64,000 nucleotides of DNA from Cyanophora paradoxa (taxonomy: Eukaryota; Glaucocystophyceae; Cyanophorales; Cyanophoraceae). Location of the stretch: contig QPMI01000098.1 in NCBI GenBank assembly GCA_004431415.1, positions 62,001 through 126,000 of the forward strand, read 5' to 3'. Position numbers and translations under genes: made by a program. Positions 59,049-64,000 of this stretch are shown here, piece by piece (the first letter of the stretch is position 1; each line of letters opens with the position of its first letter). Below the pieces are notes generated by a model. The model saw only the letters and a program-made list of their open reading frames with translations, did not search any database and was not told the origin of the DNA.

Positions 59049-61363
59049 ATGAGCGCCGGTGCTAGTGCCATCAGCGATGGAAGCGTATGTGGCGGGTGGC
59101 CGTCGGAAATCTTTGAGCCCGGCGAGGAGGCGAAGGCGAAGGGCTTCGAGCTGACGTGCGCGGTCTGCTTGCTTGTAATGCGCGATCCGGTGCGTCGCGA
59201 TCGGCGCCCGCACACGCGTACTAACTGCAGCCACTGCATTACACAGGTCGAGCTCGGTTGTCCCAACAAGCACGCGCTGTGCCGAACCTGCGCGGATCAT
59301 CTGGCGCGGGAAGCCGGCTATCCCTTCGAATACGAGTACATGAAGGCGCAGCTAAAGTGCCCAGTCGACCGCGATGTCATCGACTGCGAGCGCTTCGAGC
59401 CGGCGAAACGCGACGGTCGACGCATCAACGAGCTGCGGGTGCTGTGCGCATCTTGCGACCAGAGCGCGGGCTCAGCTTGAGCTAGCGCTCGAGCTCTAGC
59501 TTTAGCTTAATTAAGCTTGCATCGGCACCTGACTCCGGACGCGGCGCCGTGCGCCTCCACCGCGCAGCTGCCTGTTTCAGGAGCGGGGCTGCGAGTGGCG
59601 GGGCGAGCTGGGCTCCTTCACCGCGCACGCCGCGAGCTGCAGTGCGGTTTGTGCCTCCCAAGCCTTCGTTTAGCTTCGAACACTGACCGTGAACTGAACT
59701 ACACGCCCGCGCGCAGATGCCGCAAGGGCAAGGCGCCAGCGACGAGTTCATCGCCCGCCTAACGCGCGAGAAAGGTCCTCGTTCCCTTCTCTTCTCTTCC
59801 CCCCCCCTCCCCCGTGCCCCCCCTCGCCCTGCCCCCCCCCCCCCCCCCCCCCGTGCCCCGTCCACCCCTGTCCCCCTCCCCTTCCCTCGTCCTTCCCGTC
59901 CCCTATTCCCCCCCCCTCCCCCGTCCACCCGTCCCCCCCGCCCCCCCCCCCCCCCCCACCCCACCCGCCCCCACCACACCCGCCTCCCTTCGCCCCCCGG
60001 TCTCCCTCCCCCCGCCTCCCATGCCCGGGCCCCGCCCCATCCCCCCCACCCCTTCCTCCGTCTCCCCTCCCCGCTCTCCCCCCTCCCCCCCCTCCCCCTG
60101 GTCCCCCTCCCCGCCGCCTTCCGTGCCCGGTTTTGACTGCAAGGTTCAGGTACCCTGGAGGGGCAGGTCCGCGACCTCTCGAGGCAGCTCGAAGCGATGC
60201 GGCTGCGGGCGGAGGCGGCTGAGAGGCAGCTCGACAACTCGACAACTGAAGTTGCAGTTGCCCCCGGGCAGAGCGTTGCGAATGCTGTCAGGCGGGCCGC
60301 CGTTGGGCAGACAATCCGACTCGCACCCGGCGTGTGCGCGCTGCTTTCTGATCATGCACATGAGTATCGTATGAGTCTCGTTTCTAAGGCTAAGTTTTTT
60401 AATGTGCCATGTGCCACAGGTACAGGCAGCAGCTGGTGCTGGACAAGGAGGTGCACGTCGTGGGGCCGCGGGAGGCCGTCTTCAAGTGGGACCAGGGCCC
60501 CACGCTGCACTGCAAGGGCCCCGCGGCGCCTAGCGTCAAAGGAATTACGATCCGGAACACTGCGCGGGGGGAGACGGCGGTGTGGATCACAGATGGGAGC
60601 CGGGTGTTCGTAGAGGGCTGCGACGTCTCCAGCGCTGGCCTCAGTGGCATTTTTGTCTCCGAGGAGGGGACGGCTCCGACGATGCGCGGTGGGCGCCCCG
60701 CCCCGCCCTCCGCCCGGCCTACTGTTGACCGATTCCTCGCTGGGCAGGGAATGTGGTACACGACTGCGGCGGTATTGGCATCTTCTTCCACGCGTCGGCG
60801 AAGGGCGTCGCGGAGGGCAACGACATCTACGACATCAAAGTGGCGGGCATTCAGATCACTTCCGGCGCTGACCCCATCGTGCGGGGCAACAAGGTACATG
60901 ACGGCAAGCAGGGCGGCATCTTCGTGAATGAGAACGGGCGGGGCACCGTCGAGGGCAACGACGTCTACGGCAACGCGCTGGCAGGCATCCAGATCAATGA
61001 CGGCGCTGACCCCGTCGTGCGGGGCAACAAGGTCCACAACGGCAAGTCGGGCGGCATCTGGGTGTTCGATAACGGGCGGGGCACGGTCGTGGGCAACGAC
61101 GTCTACGGCAACGCGCTGGCGGGCATCGAGATCAGAACTGGCGCAGACCTCGTGGTGAAGGGTAACCGGTGCGCCCTCGGGCTCCTCTACGCCTCCCTCA
61201 CCCTTCTCTCCCGGCGCTGACATCGATATCCGGCCCCCGCAGGGTGCACGACCAGCAGTACGGGATCTTGGTGAGCGGCAGCAGCAAGGTGATCGTCTCG
61301 GGGAACACAATCGAGCGCATCACACATATACAACTCCCGGCTTTTAGACCTCGGCTTATTTAA
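59049..61363 (+). CDS. RING-TRAF-coiled-coil-parallel beta-helix protein
   Basis: The start MSAGASAISDGSVCGGW was chosen as the first Met before the RING. The RING-like domain reads CAVCLLVMRDPV, CSHC, CPNKHALCRTCADHL and LKCPVDRDVI. Intron 59444-59567 joins ELRVL to CLFQERGCEWRGELGSF and then TAHAASC, a TRAF-type zinc finger. A third exon begins at 59717. Intron 59775-60149 leads to a coiled coil (LEGQVRDLSRQLEAMRLRAE). The rest is a right-handed beta-helix with repeated blocks such as GGIFVNENGRGTVEGNDVYG and GIQINDGADPVVRGNKVH, of the NosD/FBXO11 type. The protein is probably an E3 ubiquitin ligase whose beta-helix binds substrate. The last residues (IQLPAFRPRLI) are encoded by an inserted inverted-repeat element, so the natural C-terminus may be lost. 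Confidence 0.82.
59775..60149 (+). other. Intron of almost pure pyrimidine
   Basis: This 375-nt intron joins LTREKG to TLEGQVRDL in frame. Nearly all bases from 59776 to 60120 are C or T on the sense strand, with C runs up to about twenty. It ends tttgactgcaaggttcag. It is several times longer than other introns here. Confidence 0.85.
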
Positions 61364-61630
61364 ATTGATCTCGTTAGTATATAACCTGTATTTATAATAT
61401 ATCTATCGTGAATATGTGTGTGTTTTATCGGTGATTTGTATTTATTTTATCGTGGGTTATAGCTTCTTTTTAATAAAATATGTGAAATATGTATAGTTTC
61501 TTTGATCTTTATGTATATTCTCGATGAGTAGACTTATATATCTCGTGAGTTTTATTATATTAGAGGTGTGACTCAACTTAGTTTAATTATAACTTGCCTC
61601 AGTCTAAAAGCCGGGAGTTGTATATGTGTG
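61321..61630. mobile_element. Small inverted-repeat element (MITE-like)
   Basis: A perfect 29-bp terminal inverted repeat, 61321-61349 and 61602-61630, encloses about 250 bases of AT-rich DNA with no ORF. The arms begin cacacatatacaactcccgg. If the outer six bases are flank, both ends would sit at TATA, compatible with TA target choice as in Tc1/mariner relatives. The left arm supplies the stop codon of the beta-helix gene. Confidence 0.72.
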
Positions 61631-61794
61631 TTTGTTCTGAATTTTCAATATAAAAGCGACGATCACGCGCCGTTTCATCATAAACAACTACCATGAGCTG
61701 CATGGAACGTTCTGCATGCGGCTCTCTATAAAACAAAGTAGATCTATGATATATTATGATTGATTGTTTTGTATTTTAATTGGTCTTATTCAGT

Positions 61795-61883
61795 GTTACA
61801 GGTGTTACAGGTTCATCCCAAACTTTGCCCTAGGAGGGGGGTCTTGGTTCCCGAGTTTGGGCAAGACCTGTAACACCTGTAAC
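61795..61883. repeat. Long hairpin with 18-bp perfect arms
   Basis: The arms are 61795-61812 and 61866-61883, each containing two copies of a gttacaggt-like unit. Inside, cccaaact and agtttggg pair as well, so most of the 89 bases can fold into one stem. Confidence 0.85.
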
Positions 61884-62082
61884 AACGTAAACAATTATCA
61901 TGTGCTGTATGAAACATGTCGCGCGCATCGAGAGTGTGCGGCGCACTGTGCGGCGGACTGTGCGCAACGTAAATGTATGAGTTTCGCATCGAGATCGATC
62001 GGCTACTCATAGGAAACTACGCAATCTATCGCAACTACTCAAAGAAACTACGCAATTTAATACCGGGAACTACTGAAAAGAT

Positions 62083-62182
62083 ACCAAAACTACGCAACTA
62101 CGCAACTTTTTGAAAACGTTTGAAATTCGGGGCGGGAAAAATTTAGAAAAGTGTAAAACTTGCGTAGTTGCGTAGTTTTGGT
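62083..62182. repeat. Palindromic element, copy 1
   Basis: The 23-bp perfect arms 62083-62105 and 62160-62182 contain repeated actacgcaac / gttgcgtagt motifs. Further single gcgtagtt motifs continue outward on both sides in opposite orientation (62040-62060 and 62180-62220). Confidence 0.85.
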
Positions 62183-62495
62183 TTCATTTGCGTAGTTTTG
62201 GTTTCGAATTGCGTAGTTTTTCAGGGAAAGTTGAGTAGTTTAAAGTAGTTTATATATTATAAAGTTGTTTCTTATTAATATCAATATGATTCTATGATAT
62301 ATACCATGCTTTCTCTACTGAAAAGAGCGCCGGCATGCTACAAAGGGAAGCTACGCAATCGTTTCGCACTGAAACACAACAGTTTTATAGGCTACACAAT
62401 AGTCTCGCACTGAGAAGCATGCGGGCAATCGGAGACTACGCAATTTAACGTAACTACGCATGAAAACTACGCAATCTGATCGCTTTTAATACCGA

Positions 62496-62627
62496 AAACT
62501 ACGCATTTAATACCAAAACTACGCAACTACGCAACTTTCTGAAAAAATTTGAGAGTAGGGGGGGAAAAAAATTAGAGAAGTGAAAAACTTGCGTAGTTGC
62601 GTAGTTTTGGTATTAAATGCGTAGTTT
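62496..62627. repeat. Palindromic element, copy 2
   Basis: The 39-bp perfect arms 62496-62534 and 62589-62627 surround a 54-base spacer that resembles the spacer of copy 1 (run of G then A-rich). The arms again consist of actacgca/gcgtagtt motifs, and looser motifs flank them. Confidence 0.88.
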
Positions 62628-63060
62628 GCGGTATTAAGTTGCGTAGTTTAACATAGGTAGTTGAGTAGTTTAAAGTAGTTTTAATTAATTATAAAGTAGT
62701 TTATTATTTATCTTATTGTTATCAGTCTGAGACTCTATGAAAATCGATTGACCTTAGTGTGAAACAGTGCGCCCCGCCCACTATGCAAGATACATGCAAA
62801 CTACATGCGAGTTCCATGAAAAACTATAACGATTAAGTCATGTATATATTTCGTATATATGTCCGAACCTCCGTGATAGTGATCCCGCGCAACTTTCGTT
62901 TTTGTTTTTCTTTTTTTTCTCATATCACGACATATACATATATATATCGGCGTCACCGACATATTCGGGGTCATCACATCGCGGCGATTCCGAAAACATA
63001 TAGCATGCCACAAAGTAGTATTTTATGTTTTTGTTGTGGTATTCGACCAATCACAAGCCA

Positions 63061-63150
63061 CTAGAAAGGGGGAATACCGATTTACTAGAAAGGTCTAGAA
63101 AGGGGGGCTACCGATTTACTAGAAAGGTCTAGAAAGGGGGGATACCTAAA
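63061..63150. repeat. Short tandem repeat ctagaaagg...taccgattta
   Basis: About two and a half units of roughly 40 bases, each with ctagaaaggtctagaaaggg followed by taccgatttа-type sequence. No function is evident. Confidence 0.7.
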
Positions 63151-63354
63151 AACTGACATGTTAACAGGTGTCACATGCAAAAAAAACCAGAGTTCTAACC
63201 AAATTACTTAATTGTTTGTTATTTTTGACTTGGGGCTCTAACTTTTAGTAAGCCTCTGACTCGGTGAGCCGCTGAGCCAACTCACCGGGCTCGGCGGTCG
63301 GCGGTAACCTATACTATGATACTTGCCAGTTGCATTTTTGAAGTTGCAAAGTTG

Positions 63355-63431
63355 GAGTCCCGAGTCCCGAGTCCCGAGTCCCGAGTCCCGAGTCCCGAGT
63401 CCCGAGTCCCGAGTCCCGAGTCCCGAGTCCC
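63355..63431. repeat. (GAGTCCC)11 heptanucleotide array
   Basis: Eleven perfect head-to-tail copies of a 7-bp unit, 77 bases, at the border between AT-rich DNA and a more GC-balanced right edge. The unit is not a known telomere type. Confidence 0.96.
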
Positions 63432-64000
63432 GACTCGATAACACCGGCGATCGCGACTTCGCGGAGACCCCCTTCCGTTTTCCCCGCATAACTTTGGACA
63501 GGAAGCCGATCCCGGCGCGCTCTCAATTGCTACGTGCTCATAACTTGCTTCCGGGCATGTTGGTGCTGGTTTGACTAGCTTACGCAACCGTGGCGCGACG
63601 CGCAAGTTCGCCATCGGCACAAGTGCCCGAAAACCGAGGTGTCCGCTACATTCTGAGCGCCGGCGCGCGTTCCCGTGCGTCTCCACTAGTCATACTTTGC
63701 ATCCGCGTGCGCATAGAGTAGTGCTACACTGCTACAAAGTGGCGCGGTCTGATTCGCAAAGGGCGCGATTTGGCGGCTACGAAAGCACCGCGGCGCCTAC
63801 TACTTTCGTGGTCTCAGAGTCGCTCTTCGATCGCCATTAGCTACCGGCGCTACCGTTGCTACTTTTCTACTACTTCTTAATGTAGCTTTGGTTTCCGGCG
63901 CTTTGTAGCTCTCAGTTTGATTAGAGAACGACTTATACCATCGTTGGCTATTAACGCCGCCGGACAGCTTAGGCTCCGCGGCTGTTACTAGCCGCTGTAA
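63432..64000. other. Right-edge region, unassigned
   Basis: This stretch has balanced composition and several short open frames on both strands, none with recognisable motifs or clear splice partners. A gene could continue beyond the window, but I cannot support one. Confidence 0.3.

Larger units (their letters stand above)
61364..63060. other. AT-rich repeat tract without genes
   Basis: GC content is far lower than anywhere else in the window. Apart from the inverted-repeat elements listed here, I see no coding signal. Short open frames have no family features. Confidence 0.6.

Noticed and set aside
61364-63240. tRNA or other structured RNA genes among the palindromes
   Set aside because: No cloverleaf with the conserved T-loop and anticodon arm could be formed. 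The palindromes are motif repeats instead.
63309-63840. Possible gene at the right edge
   Set aside because: The frames include the heptamer array or lack any family feature. Nothing supports a start, intron or domain.

Overview
This window is nuclear DNA from a GC-rich, intron-rich eukaryote. Reading frames join cleanly only across short introns of about 40-110 nt. Their donors are usually GTGCG or GTGAG, they carry a CTGAC/CTAAC branch motif just upstream, and they end in GCAG. Many are filled with CGCCCCGCCC repeats or plain poly-C on the transcript strand. Genes are GC-rich and spacers AT-richer, and the gene content is typical of marine microalgae (RING/TRAF/beta-helix, LRR-ankyrin and ankyrin proteins, several cyclases). 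A haptophyte- or pelagophyte-like alga is the best guess; the taxon cannot be fixed from this sequence.

Layout. 365-1547 (+): small ankyrin-type gene, fully resolved in seven exons. 2089-8620 (-): twelve-helix transmembrane adenylyl cyclase with two catalytic domains in inverted order. 9339-11278 (+): C2-domain gene with a damaged first domain. 11617-19059 (-): acidic protein dominated by a 5 kb array of 39-bp repeats. 19621-27626 (+): soluble-type (ADCY10-like) adenylyl cyclase with P-loop ATPase and helical tail. 28277-29964 (-): Cys-cluster protein. About 30519-38752 (+): large protein with an internal 1.97 kb tandem duplication, a four-cysteine module, two low-complexity repeat arrays and a charged coiled coil. 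39171-46491 (+): LRR plus ankyrin protein made of two fused LRR-ANK units. 47153-49160 (+): Cof-type HAD phosphatase with a probable organelle presequence. 50201-54510 (-): unrecognised helical protein. 55611-58419 (-): membrane-anchored subtilisin-like protease. 59049-61363 (+): RING-TRAF-coiled-coil-beta-helix protein whose 3' end lies in a small inverted-repeat element. 61364-64000: AT-rich, palindrome-rich tract with no supported gene.

Links between genes. Two unrelated classes of adenylyl cyclase sit within 26 kb, with a C2-domain protein between them, which suggests but does not prove a cAMP/Ca2+ signalling neighbourhood. Several genes grow by internal tandem duplication at many scales (21 bp, 39 bp, 54 bp, about 2 kb, several kb). 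Several otherwise well-conserved domains contain single-base frame breaks, mostly in G or C runs. These look more like residual assembly indels than real pseudogenes, so exon models marked uncertain should be checked against raw reads or RNA.
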